Shown here: positions 1 to 5,000 of the stretch, in pieces
How positions within the stretch are numbered: the stretch's first letter is position 1
Layout of the letters: each line of letters opens with the position of its first letter
NCBI GenBank assembly: GCA_900319255.1
Contig: ONNU01000138.1
Coordinates: 1-6,558, forward strand
Source of the DNA: an uncultured Eubacteriales bacterium
Lineage (GTDB): Bacteria; Bacillota; Clostridia; Oscillospirales; Acutalibacteraceae
DNA length: 6,558 nt
Direction: 5' to 3'
Translations under genes and position numbers: made by a program
Notes under the pieces: model-generated
Told to the model about the DNA's origin: nothing
Database searches by the model: none
Seen by the model: the letters and a program-made list of their open reading frames with translations, nothing else

Positions 1-1526
1 ACGGCTGTAAAGCACTGACAGGCGTTACATTCCCGAAGACTGTTGAAACCGTAGACTACAGTGCATTCAAAGACTGTATCAGTCTGACATCAGCTGTTTT
101 TGAATCTGAGACAGATATTTACGGCGAGACACAGGGTATAAAAACAATAGGTATGTATGCGTTCAAAAACTGCAAGATCCAGAGTGTTTCCCTGCCTAAG
201 AGCCTTGAATCCATTGGTAATGAGGCATTTTATAATAATGTCGAGATGACATCAGCTGTTATTTCCAGCGGTTCAATTGGCGGCTCAGCATTCCAGGGAT
301 GCACAGCCCTCAAGACTCTCACTCTGAAAGATGGCGTAACAGAAATAGGAAACTCGGCCTTCCAAGACTGCCGTTCTGTTGCCAAGGTCATAATTCCTGC
401 ATCGGTAGGGAGTATAGATTCAAACGCTTTCAATAATTGCAGCTCACTTTCCACATTAAGGCTATATTATACAACTGATGAGTATGGTGAATCCACCGGT
501 GTTCAGGATATCGGATATTCAGCATTTAATAAATGTACTTCCCTGAAGACAGTAATGGTACCTCATACTGTTACAAATATCGGCTCTAACGCTTTCAGTG
601 ACGTAAGTATCATTGCAAAGACAGATACTGAAGCATCAGCTTATGCGCAGGAAAATAATCTGACATACAGCTCAACATTGACAAATTATTCTGTGCTCTC
701 CTCAACATCTGTAAAATTAGGCGGGACAATCAATATCAATGCAATGGCAGTCGGCGGCAGCGGAGACTATACCTATGCGCTCCAGTACAAAAAGTCATCC
801 GACAGTACCTGGTCAACCATCGGTACTAAATATGGTAAGAAGAGCACAGGAAGCTTTAAGCCCAAAGCAGCAGGAACATATGATGTACGCATCATAGTCA
901 AGGACGGCAGCGGAACCACAGCTGCAAAAACAACGACAGTTACTGTCAATGATGAAAACACCCTTGTCAACAATTCCTGGATCAACGCTGAAAAAGTCCA
1001 GATCGGGGACGATATCCGTGTTACCGGCGTAGCAGAGGGCGGCTCAGGCGGCTACAAATACGCTTTCTATTTCAAGCGCAGAGCTAACAGCAAGTGGAAC
1101 AAGATCGGCGAGGAATTCGGTACAAAGACCTATGGCATAACCGTACCGAAGGCTGCAGCAGATTATGATATGAAGGTCGTTGTAAAGGACAGCAAGGGCA
1201 ATACAGCGCAGAAGATCTTCAGGGTCACTGTAGTTGAAAGCCTGCCCCTGACAAACATTTCGCTTATCAATACTCCCACGGATATAAGCGTCGGCAAGAC
1301 TGTAACCATTGCCGGACGTCAGGTAGGCGGCGCAAAGCCCTTTACATATGAATTCTATTTCAAGCGCAGCACAAACTCCAAGTGGAACAAGCTCAGCTAT
1401 GGCAGCGAAAAGAAAACATATGCAAAGTTCACCCCCACAACCGCAGCGCAGTATGATCTCAAGGCTGTTGTAATCGACTCAGAAGGCACAAAAGCAGAAA
1501 AGACCTATAAGATCACAGCAACCTGA
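1..1526 (+). CDS. BspA-like leucine-rich-repeat surface protein with three C-terminal beta-sandwich repeats (5' end missing)
   Basis: The reading frame is open from the first bases (phase: first full codon at base 3), so the ATG at 153 is internal and the true start lies upstream. Bases 3 to about 620 encode BspA/LRR_5-type repeats with recurring signatures such as 'IGNSAFQDC' and 'IGYSAFNKCTSLKTVMVP'. Two of these repeats carry a longer insert with a 'YGET'/'YGES' turn. Three ~90-residue domains follow (about 684-953, 966-1235, 1248-1523). They share a GG-x-Y-x-Y/F-Y-K core, a 'SKWNKI'-type strand and a closing 'YD(V/M/L)K.VVKDS.G' strand, resembling triple-tyrosine/Ig-like beta-sandwich modules. 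The family is usually secreted and implicated in adhesion or host and substrate contact. No sortase motif, dockerin or membrane anchor is visible at the C-terminus, and any signal peptide is outside the window. The fold class is confident; the ligand is unknown. Confidence 0.85.
   Translation, partial: GCKALTGVTFPKTVETVDYSAFKDCISLTSAVFESETDIYGETQGIKTIGMYAFKNCKIQSVSLPKSLESIGNEAFYNNVEMTSAVISSGSIGGSAFQGCTALKTLTLKDGVTEIGNSAFQDCRSVAKVIIPASVGSIDSNAFNNCSSLSTLRLYYTTDEYGESTGVQDIGYSAFNKCTSLKTVMVPHTVTNIGSNAFSDVSIIAKTDTEASAYAQENNLTYSSTLTNYSVLSSTSVKLGGTININAMAVGGSGDYTYALQYKKSSDSTWSTIGTKYGKKSTGSFKPKAAGTYDVRIIVKDGSGTTAAKTTTVTVNDENTLVNNSWINAEKVQIGDDIRVTGVAEGGSGGYKYAFYFKRRANSKWNKIGEEFGTKTYGITVPKAAADYDMKVVVKDSKGNTAQKIFRVTVVESLPLTNISLINTPTDISVGKTVTIAGRQVGGAKPFTYEFYFKRSTNSKWNKLSYGSEKKTYAKFTPTTAAQYDLKAVVIDSEGTKAEKTYKITAT
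684..1523 (+). repeat. Three tandem ~90-codon domain repeats inside the LRR protein
   Basis: Three successive protein modules align along their length. Each has a G-rich turn followed by alternating aromatics (YTYALQYK, YKYAFYFKR, FTYEFYFKR), then SDSTWSTIG / NSKWNKIGE / NSKWNKLSY, then a YDV/YDM/YDL strand. Modules 2 and 3 are closer to each other than to module 1, which suggests the latest duplication produced the C-terminal pair. This is seen directly in the translation; the assignment to a triple-tyrosine or Ig-like family is inference. Confidence 0.75.
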
Positions 1527-1532
1527 TAATAC

Positions 1533-1571
1533 TCCCGGCAGACATGATAAGTGCCTGCCGGGATAATTTTT
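1533..1571 (+). terminator. Intrinsic terminator of the LRR gene
   Basis: A 9-bp GC-rich stem (1533-1541 TCCCGGCAG paired with 1555-1563 CTGCCGGGA) has a 13-nt loop. It is followed, after three bases, by a run of five T (1567-1571). It begins 7 bases after the stop codon, the expected place for a rho-independent terminator. Confidence 0.88.
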
Positions 1572-1614
1572 GCTTGAAACTGAAAAATTATAGTAAGCGA
1601 CAAAAGAATTTTTC

Positions 1615-1761
1615 CTTAGCTATAACCTGGATCCGAAAAGCTGATATCTCCGCTGGGCGCGAAAAAACAATCCGCTGTTCCACTTTAATGCCCTGAGTCA
1701 TGCTTCATTATTATTTCTGCTTTGGTGAATCAAAAGGTGGAAACCATAGGGGGTTCCCCTT
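1615..1761 (+). repeat. Copy of an intergenic repeat element related to the foldback at 4543-4935
   Basis: Starts with CTTAGCTATAACCTGG, matching the ends of the larger element. Bases ~1671-1759 match the reverse complement of ~4612-4700 at roughly 85% by eye, including the shared block TGCTTCATTATTATTTCTGC. The copy ends in a hairpin: left arm 1734-1745 and right arm 1752-1761 (GGTTCCCCTT), 10 bp with two single-base bulges. It encodes nothing recognisable and lies between the LRR terminator and the GH13 promoter. It is probably a truncated or degenerate non-autonomous element. Confidence 0.72.
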
Positions 1762-1814
1762 CAGCACCCCGGATTTTAGTGGTTAAGATTTGGTATTGTA
1801 TAAAAATGCGCATG

Positions 1815-1863
1815 AACCATTAACTATAAACTAATAACCACAAACTAATCACTATAAACTAAA
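1815..1863 (+). repeat. Heptamer tandem repeat, seven units
   Basis: Seven consecutive 7-base units can be read: AACCATT, AACTATA, AACTAAT, AACCACA, AACTAAT, CACTATA, AACTAAA. They also group as three 14-base units ending in AACTAA. The array ends 52 bases before the GH13 promoter -35 box. It could be a simple-sequence expansion or a set of protein-binding sites; nothing in the sequence decides between these. Confidence 0.8.
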
Positions 1864-1915
1864 TCCCCCCTGTCGTTTTGTGTAAAAATAACGCCTTTTT
1901 ATGAACTAAAATGAC

Positions 1916-1944
1916 TTGACGAAAAAATGAAACGGTATTATAAT
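1916..1944 (+). promoter_or_regulatory. Sigma-A type promoter of the GH13 gene
   Basis: TTGACG (1916-1921) and a perfect TATAAT (1939-1944) are separated by exactly 17 bases, so this is near consensus. Transcription would start around 1951, giving a leader of about 100 bases before the start codon at 2053. Confidence 0.85.
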
Positions 1945-1976
1945 AGCTAAGAATATGCATATAAATTTTTCAGACC

Positions 1977-2018
1977 GCTGGTTCAGTGAAATCAGCTTCG
2001 CGGCGGGGATCGTCCCCG
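1977..2018 (+). promoter_or_regulatory. Two hairpins in the GH13 mRNA leader
   Basis: Hairpin 1 pairs GCTGGTT (1977-1983) with AATCAGC (1990-1996), with one G-U pair and a 6-nt loop. Hairpin 2 pairs CGGGGA (2004-2009) with TCCCCG (2013-2018) around a 3-nt loop and ends 16 bases before the Shine-Dalgarno sequence. Neither has a T-tract, so they are not terminators. They could be an operator palindrome, an mRNA-stability element or a translation control structure. I do not recognise a known riboswitch. Confidence 0.4.
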
Positions 2019-2052
2019 GCAGATCTATCAAAACAGAAGGAGTATCCGTTTT

Positions 2053-4074
2053 ATGCAGCTTTTTAATTCTCGTATTAAGGATTACCGCTATCCTATGGGC
2101 GCTGTTACCTTTGGAACAAGTATTCATTATAAGATCATCCTCCCCAGAGATCTTGCCTGCTCTTCTGCAGTGCTTGCTCTCAAGGATGATAAATTCGGCG
2201 ATACCGAGGTTTACGGTATGTTCTGGTGCGGTATGGTGGGGGACGACCATGAAGCATGGGAATGTGATGTTTCCCCTGACAATGTCGGGCTTTTCTGGTA
2301 TCATTTCGCTCTGGATACAAGATATGGGAAAAGATATATAATGAAGGGCTTCGGCGGTGAGGGCTACCTCGCTCTCAGCGATAATGAGCCGAGGTTCCAG
2401 CTTTTGTGCTATGAAAACGATTTTACTACGCCTTCATGGCTGCCCGGCGGTATAATGTATCAGATCTTCCCCGACAGATTCTATAATTCCGGCAAGAAAA
2501 AAACCGGCATCTACCCCGATAAGAAGCTCCAGCAGAACTGGGATGATATCCCTGACTGGAAGCCCAATGAGGTGGGGCTTATCACAAATTCTGATTTCTT
2601 CGGCGGAGATCTCAGGGGCATTACTGAAAAGCTCCCTTACCTGAAATCACTGGGAGTTACCTGCATTTACCTGAACCCCATATTTGAGGCTTATTCAAAC
2701 CACCGCTATGATACCGGCGATTATGAAAAGATCGACCCTGTTTTAGGCGATGAAGAGGATTTCCGCGAGATGTGCGCAAAGGCAAAGGAGCTTGGCATCC
2801 GCATTATCAATGACGGCGTTTTCAGCCATACAGGAAGCGACAGCAAATATTTCAACCGTGAGGGCAGATATCCCCAGGACGGCGCATATAATTCCATGTC
2901 CTCACCCTATTATACATGGTTCAAGTTTATCGAATGGCCGAATATATATAATTCATGGTGGGGCTTTGATACTCTTCCGGAGGTGGAGGAGCTTTCGGAT
3001 TCCTTCAATGAATATATCAACGGCGAGGACGGTATTATCAATAAATGGATAAAGGCAGGCAACAGCGGATGGCGTCTTGACGTTGCTGATGAGCTGCCGG
3101 ATGAATTTATCAGGAATATCAGAGAAGCTGTAAAACGTGCTGACAGCGAGGCTCTGCTTCTGGGCGAGGTCTGGGAGGACGCTTCAAATAAGGAAAGCTA
3201 CGGCTCAAGACGTGAATTCCTCTATGGCAAGGAGCTTGACAGCGTAATGAACTATCCCTTCAGGGATGCGATACTGGGCTTCCTTGACTGCGGCGACGGC
3301 AGACATATGATAGAGATAGTGCTGAATGTCCTTGAAAACTACCCCCGTCCGGTCATCCGTTCGCTGATGAACCTTTTAGGTACCCACGATACAGAGCGTG
3401 TCATCACCCTCCTTGCAGGCGAACGTCAGAACGGCAGGGGCAGGGAATGGCAGGCTGTGACAAAGCTTTCACCCGAGCAGCGTGAATATGGTCTGAGACG
3501 AATGAGGGTTGCCAGCGGTATACTTTATACCCTCCCCGGCGTACCCTGTATATATTACGGCGATGAAGCAGGCGTTGAGGGCTACAGAGATCCCTTCAAC
3601 CGCTGCACCTTCCCCTGGGGCAGAGAGGATAAGGAGCTTGTACAGTGGTATCGTGAGCTTGGCGAGATGAGAGGAAAATGCTCATGTCTCACTGACGGCG
3701 ATTTCATCGAATTCGGCTCCGGCGGAAGAACAATGGGTTATATCCGCCGCGATCAGAATGATATGCTGCTTTCCGTATTCAATGCGGCAGATCATGAGAT
3801 ACGCTTTACGATCCCCCGTGAGTTTATCGGCGGAGAGTGCTTCATGGGAACTGTGCTTGAGGGCGATGAGCTTGTGATCCCCCGTGACGGATGCGCATTT
3901 GTATATGCAAAGACACCGGAGGAGCCGATACTGCGTGAAGAGACAGCTGCTCAGGCAGCCGAGCGTGAAGCTGCAGAAGCCGCTGAACGTGAAGCAGCTG
4001 AAGCCGCAGCAAAAGCGGCATCTTTGCAGGCAGAAAAAGAAGAGGACGAGCAGTGGCTGCTGGGATGCGATTGA
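2053..4074 (+). CDS. GH13 alpha-glycosidase, neopullulanase/cyclomaltodextrinase type
   Basis: 673 residues, start fixed by AGAAGGAG (2035-2042) ten bases before the ATG. Residues ~1-125 look like the Ig-like N-terminal domain of this group. Residues ~130-530 are the catalytic barrel, opening with 'GGIMYQIFPDRF'. Conserved GH13 regions are all present: I at 254-261 (DGVFSHTG), II at 340-347 (WRLDVADE, nucleophile D343), III at 371-375 (GEVWE, acid/base E372), IV at 441-448 (LLGTHDTE, D446). Region I has Ser where many relatives have Asn. Residues ~540-620 form the C-terminal beta domain. There is no signal peptide, so it probably acts in the cytosol on imported maltodextrins, cyclodextrins or pullulan fragments. 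Residues ~622-673 are an unusual Ala/Glu-rich charged tail. The gene has its own promoter and a likely terminator at 4096-4134. Exact substrate cannot be set from sequence; alpha-amylase or maltogenic amylase are alternative labels. Confidence 0.93.
   Translation: MQLFNSRIKDYRYPMGAVTFGTSIHYKIILPRDLACSSAVLALKDDKFGDTEVYGMFWCGMVGDDHEAWECDVSPDNVGLFWYHFALDTRYGKRYIMKGFGGEGYLALSDNEPRFQLLCYENDFTTPSWLPGGIMYQIFPDRFYNSGKKKTGIYPDKKLQQNWDDIPDWKPNEVGLITNSDFFGGDLRGITEKLPYLKSLGVTCIYLNPIFEAYSNHRYDTGDYEKIDPVLGDEEDFREMCAKAKELGIRIINDGVFSHTGSDSKYFNREGRYPQDGAYNSMSSPYYTWFKFIEWPNIYNSWWGFDTLPEVEELSDSFNEYINGEDGIINKWIKAGNSGWRLDVADELPDEFIRNIREAVKRADSEALLLGEVWEDASNKESYGSRREFLYGKELDSVMNYPFRDAILGFLDCGDGRHMIEIVLNVLENYPRPVIRSLMNLLGTHDTERVITLLAGERQNGRGREWQAVTKLSPEQREYGLRRMRVASGILYTLPGVPCIYYGDEAGVEGYRDPFNRCTFPWGREDKELVQWYRELGEMRGKCSCLTDGDFIEFGSGGRTMGYIRRDQNDMLLSVFNAADHEIRFTIPREFIGGECFMGTVLEGDELVIPRDGCAFVYAKTPEEPILREETAAQAAEREAAEAAEREAAEAAAKAASLQAEKEEDEQWLLGCD
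3958..4035 (+). repeat. Ala/Glu-rich C-terminal tail with 8-residue repeats in the GH13 gene
   Basis: Inside the GH13 frame, codons 636-651 encode two successive EREAAEAA units, followed by an Ala/Lys-rich stretch and an acidic EKEEDE segment. At the DNA level the units differ only at a few third positions, which suggests a short tandem duplication. The segment should be a long, highly charged helix or coiled coil. It is not part of the usual GH13 fold. Confidence 0.7.
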
Positions 4075-4095
4075 GCAAAAATGCTGACAAATTAT

Positions 4096-4134
4096 AAAGG
4101 TTTATACCACATTTCAGGGGACTGTGCCTTTTTT
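4096..4134 (+). terminator. Probable terminator of the GH13 gene
   Basis: AAAGG (4096-4100) can pair with CCTTT (4127-4131) and CACA (4108-4111) with TGTG (4123-4126), giving a bulged stem that runs directly into six T (4129-4134). The stem is imperfect, so the call is moderate. It starts 22 bases after the GH13 stop codon and overlaps a copy of the 40-nt repeat motif. Confidence 0.5.
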
Positions 4135-4174
4135 GTTGCTGAATTTCTTAGTGTTTATCAGGGGTTAAACCTAT

Positions 4175-4203
4175 TTGGAGTGTGGGAAGTTTGAGTATAT
4201 AAT
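4175..4203 (+). promoter_or_regulatory. Candidate promoter ahead of a gene remnant
   Basis: TTGGAG (4175-4180) and TATAAT (4198-4203) are 17 bases apart. The transcript would begin near 4210 and run through the short coding remnant to the GC hairpin at 4361-4386, about 175 nt. No Shine-Dalgarno plus start codon follows. It may be a left-over promoter of a collapsed gene or drive a small RNA. Confidence 0.4.
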
Positions 4204-4254
4204 ACTTTTTTCATTATTCACTCATCTTTCTTTAGTATTTTAACCATTATCAGC

Positions 4255-4353
4255 CCGCTACACTTTGTCCGCTTCGGCGAGGCGCTCAGAATAGTTACAG
4301 ATAAGCTCGACAGCAGGAATTTCTATGCGTTCAACCCGGAATTTGACAAATAA
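4255..4353 (+). pseudogene. Short C-terminal coding remnant of an unidentified gene
   Basis: A frame without any ATG is open from 4195 and ends at TAA 4351-4353. Its last ~30 codons (from about 4261) look like real coding sequence, unlike the AT-rich bases before them: GC-rich third positions and a balanced, partly amphipathic peptide containing 'FGEALRIVTDKLDSRNF' and ending 'AFNPEFDK'. A GC hairpin starts 8 bases after the stop, as expected for a gene end. I read this as the 3' end of a gene whose body was deleted. The family is not recognised, and a chance frame cannot be excluded. Confidence 0.4.
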
Positions 4354-4360
4354 AGTGACA

Positions 4361-4386
4361 CCCCCCGCTTCATTCGGAGCGGGGGG
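4361..4386 (+). terminator. GC-rich hairpin, probable terminator of the lost gene
   Basis: CCCCCCGCT (4361-4369) pairs perfectly with AGCGGGGGG (4378-4386). Two further inner pairs leave a 4-base loop. It follows the stop codon at 4353 by 7 bases. No T-tract follows (ATATAGTTATTA), so termination efficiency is uncertain, but the stem is the strongest in the spacer. Confidence 0.55.
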
Positions 4387-4591
4387 ATATAGTTATTACC
4401 TGAATCCGAAAACTCAACAGTGAAAATAAAATAAACTACAATATTCATGCGTGTTTTTTTATACTGTTCAGAATTATCAAATTCACCGAAAAGGTAAGTG
4501 TTCAGATGAGCTTCAAACACCCTCAAATAAAAAAATACAAACTCTTAGCCGATGGAACCTGGCTTTCTGCAGGGGATAAGGAAAGGGGTTT

Positions 4592-4642
4592 GCAAAAGGG
4601 GGAAAACTCAAGGGAGAACCTCTTGTGGTTTCCACCTTTTGA
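4592..4642 (+). repeat. Hairpin A of the foldback element
   Basis: CAAAAGG pairs with CCTTTTG, then after a G/A mismatch GGAAA pairs with TTTCC. The loop contains AGGGAGAACC. The layout matches hairpin B (4840-4898), including the shared sequences GATAAG..AAGGGG upstream and CTCTTGTGGTT inside. The two are homologous arms, with about 23 bases missing from A. Confidence 0.6.
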
Positions 4643-4704
4643 CCCACCAAAGCAGAAATAATAATGAAGCATGATCCGGGGCATTAAAGTTGAACAACGG
4701 TTAA

Positions 4705-4731
4705 CCTTTTCCGCTGCGGGCGGTTAAAAGG
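4705..4731. repeat. Central hairpin of the foldback element
   Basis: CCTTTT (4705-4710) and CCGC (4711-4714) pair with AAAAGG (4726-4731) and GCGG (4720-4723), with a 5-base loop and a 2-base bulge. No T-tract follows on either strand. Confidence 0.5.
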
Positions 4732-4839
4732 ATCGACAGTTCAGACTTCCTGACCTGAGGAATACTTCGTCAGCATTTCTGCTACGGTATGCCTACCCAC
4801 GCAGGACAACCCCGGCTGAAAGATAAGAGAAGGGGATCG

Positions 4840-4898
4840 CAAAAAGGGAGAACCTTATGAGGCAGCCCTTACCCGCCTCTTGTGGTTCTCCCATTTTG
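4840..4898. repeat. Hairpin B of the foldback element, long two-part stem
   Basis: GGGAGAACC (4846-4854) pairs perfectly with GGTTCTCCC (4884-4892). Outside it, after one A/A mismatch, CAAAA (4840-4844) pairs with TTTTG (4894-4898). Inside, GAGGC (4859-4863) pairs with GCCTC (4875-4879). That is 19 pairs in total. Short T-runs follow on both strands, so it could stop transcription from either side in this convergent spacer. Confidence 0.7.
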
Positions 4899-4955
4899 TT
4901 GAAGTTAGCAGTCATATAGAAGCCAGGTTATAAAGAATAAATCCTGAATCTGCTG

Positions 4956-4977
4956 TAAAATTTCAGTGCCCTGAAAT
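4956..4977 (-). terminator. Probable terminator of the HD-GYP gene
   Basis: On the minus strand ATTTCAG (4977-4971) pairs with CTGAAAT (4966-4960) around the loop GGCA, giving a 7-bp stem, and TTTT runs out of the 3' arm (4960-4957). It starts 23 bases after the stop codon. The AT-rich stem makes it modest in strength. Confidence 0.5.
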
Positions 4978-4998
4978 ATACCTCATTAGTATCTCTGC
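4958..4998 (-). repeat. 40-nt repeat motif directly after the HD-GYP stop codon
   Basis: Read on the minus strand, the sequence begins GCAGAGATACTAATGAGGTA two bases after the TAA and runs into a small perfect hairpin. It aligns with the motif at 4651-4690 (+), 4743-4783 (-), 1685-1721 (-) and, with an insertion, 4075-4126 (+). Confidence 0.55.
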
Positions 4999-5000
4999 TT

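Larger units (their letters stand above)
4543..4935. mobile_element. MITE-like foldback element, about 380 bases, no coding capacity
   Basis: The ends are inverted repeats: AACCTGGCTTTCT near 4557-4569 and AGAAGCCAGGTT at 4919-4930, matching except for one T. Moving inward from each end there is a GGTTCTCCC/GGGAGAACC-type hairpin (about 4592-4642 and 4840-4898). Next on both sides comes a copy of a ~40-nt motif (4651-4690 on +, 4783-4743 on -). The centre holds a further hairpin (4705-4731). The whole is therefore an imperfect palindrome. It has no transposase and no clear target-site duplication. A related partial copy lies at 1615-1761, and a further end-like sequence at 4393-4411 (17 of 19 identical to 1621-1639). 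It could be a non-autonomous transposable element or a structured intergenic repeat. Confidence 0.55.

Noticed and set aside
1585..1614. AAAAATT...AATTTTT stem before the repeat element
   Set aside because: Seven A-T pairs with a 17-base loop in AT-rich DNA is easily due to chance, and a better terminator already lies just upstream.
1906..2341. Open frames of 128 codons (+) and 132 codons (-) over the GH13 leader and 5' end
   Set aside because: They overlap the well-supported promoter and the GH13 frame, have no sensible ribosome site, and their peptides look like frame shadows.
4323..4526. 67-codon minus-strand frame in the convergent spacer
   Set aside because: It runs through the GC hairpin at 4361-4386 and the remnant on the plus strand, has no convincing ribosome site, and its peptide resembles no known domain.
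4743..4850. Minus-strand frame across the foldback element ending in a peptide containing 'GRHTVAEMLTKYSSGQEV'
   Set aside because: The stretch is explained by the repeat motif; other copies of the motif do not keep the same frame, so it is not likely to be a protein gene.
4690..4935. Possible riboswitch or housekeeping ncRNA
   Set aside because: I compared it from memory with c-di-GMP, TPP, THF, SRP and RNase P cores and saw no matching conserved core; the structure is explained by the foldback element.
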